This document shows, piece after piece, positions 6,149-6,377 of a stretch of 6,377 nucleotides of DNA (its first letter is position 1; every line of letters starts with the position of its first letter). The notes under the pieces were generated by a model. That model had not been told where the DNA came from and did no database searches. It worked only from the letters and a program-made list of their open reading frames with translations. The position numbers and the translations under genes are program-made. The DNA lies in NCBI GenBank assembly GCA_040381195.1, contig JBEIHR010000103.1, positions 1 to 6,377 on the forward strand, written 5' to 3'. This stretch comes from VGCC01 sp040381195 (lineage in GTDB: Bacteria > Actinomycetota > Actinomycetes > S36-B12).

Positions 6149-6176
6149 AGTATACCCCCTAGGGGTATTTAGTCAC
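6149..6176 (-). promoter_or_regulatory. csoR-copA promoter
   Basis: On the minus strand, TATACT (6154-6149) matches five of six bases of the TATAAT -10 consensus. GTGACT (6176-6171) matches four of six of TTGACA, with a 16-bp spacer. The expected transcription start is about 6-7 nt after the -10, at or next to the A of the csoR ATG (6142). The -35 element overlaps the last codons and stop of the upstream hydrolase gene. Confidence 0.68.
6152..6168. promoter_or_regulatory. CsoR operator
   Basis: ATACCCC (6152-6158) and GGGGTAT (6162-6168) form a perfect 7-bp inverted repeat around a 3-bp centre, CTA. The ATACCCC...GGGGTAT pattern is the known recognition sequence of CsoR-type repressors. It fills the spacer of the csoR promoter and overlaps three bases of the -10, so a bound repressor would block RNA polymerase. 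Its position directly before csoR-copA supports copper-responsive autoregulation. I saw no second full copy in the window. Confidence 0.88.
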
Positions 6177-6377
6177 AGATACGTGGGGCACTCGGGATCT
6201 CCCCGACGAGGAGGTACCTGTCGATCGTCTCGTCGACACAGCCTGAACCCGCCAGGTAGGCCGTGTGGTTGTAGTCCTCCCAGATGACGAGTCCGGACCC
6301 TGGGATCTGGGCGTGCAGCCGCTCCGCCCACTGCACCGGTGTGGCCGGGTCGAACCGGGTGCCGACGATGAGCGGGA
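6169..6377 (-). CDS. Alpha/beta hydrolase with TAP-like C-terminal domain, C-terminal fragment (5' end outside window)
   Basis: Only the last 68 residues are in the window, ending at TAA (6171-6169). They match the C-terminal (TAP-like) domain of the Streptomyces tripeptidyl aminopeptidase / SlpD-type hydrolases. PLIVGTRFDPATPVQWAERL carries the catalytic Asp (D9 of the fragment). LVIWEDYNHTAYLAGSGCVD carries the catalytic His (H37) and a conserved Cys. RYLLVGEIPSAPRICD is the typical end, with a second Cys that may pair with the first. The nucleophilic serine lies outside the window. Many relatives are secreted or lipid-anchored exopeptidases or esterases; which one this is cannot be told. 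The residue before the His is Asn where Gly is common. The gene runs in the same direction as csoR. Its stop codon abuts the CsoR operator, with no room for a separate terminator. Confidence 0.88.
   Translation of the reverse strand, partial: PLIVGTRFDPATPVQWAERLHAQIPGSGLVIWEDYNHTAYLAGSGCVDETIDRYLLVGEIPSAPRICD

Overview
The window looks like ordinary chromosome from a high-GC Gram-positive bacterium (Actinomycetota; I cannot fix the order or genus). The reasons are the strong G/C bias at third codon positions, a single-HMA-domain CopA encoded directly after a CsoR-type repressor, a TAP-like secreted hydrolase fragment, and an apparently leaderless promoter. I see no transposase, integrase, phage gene or CRISPR array.

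Layout from left to right. (1) 1-288, plus strand: the C-terminal end of a flavin-dependent monoamine oxidase. (2) 289-569: a non-coding gap of about 280 bp with one weak hairpin after the oxidase and a better hairpin that probably terminates the tRNA. (3) 570-644, minus strand: tRNA-Thr(CGU) with encoded CCA. (4) 719-2980, minus strand: a 753-residue membrane protein of unknown function. It has a signal peptide, an Asp-rich tandem-repeat linker, an Ig-like domain and a large multi-pass C-terminal region. (5) 3075-3680, plus strand: a small SET-domain protein with a post-SET zinc cluster, divergent from (4). (6) 3681-5852, minus strand: the Cu(I)-exporting P1B-type ATPase CopA, convergent with the SET gene; the two stop codons touch. 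(7) 5861-6142, minus strand: the copper-sensing repressor CsoR, 8 bp upstream of copA. (8) 6149-6176: the csoR promoter with an embedded CsoR operator. (9) 6169-6377, minus strand: the C-terminal end of an alpha/beta hydrolase with a TAP-like domain.

The best understood unit is csoR-copA. CsoR keeps the Cys-His-Cys copper ligands, and a perfect 7-bp inverted repeat lies between and over the -35 and -10 elements of its own promoter. The expected circuit is therefore autoregulated: apo-CsoR represses, Cu(I) releases it, and CopA exports Cu(I) from the cytosol. The -10 element sits 6 nt before the csoR ATG and no Shine-Dalgarno is visible, so the transcript is probably leaderless. copA can be translated from the same message.

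I found no clear case for an entirely new multi-gene system. The points most worth a second look are the 753-residue membrane protein with its recently expanded repeat, the bacterial SET protein, the hairpin that contains both abutting stop codons of SET and copA, and the very compact arrangement of hydrolase stop, CsoR operator and leaderless start.
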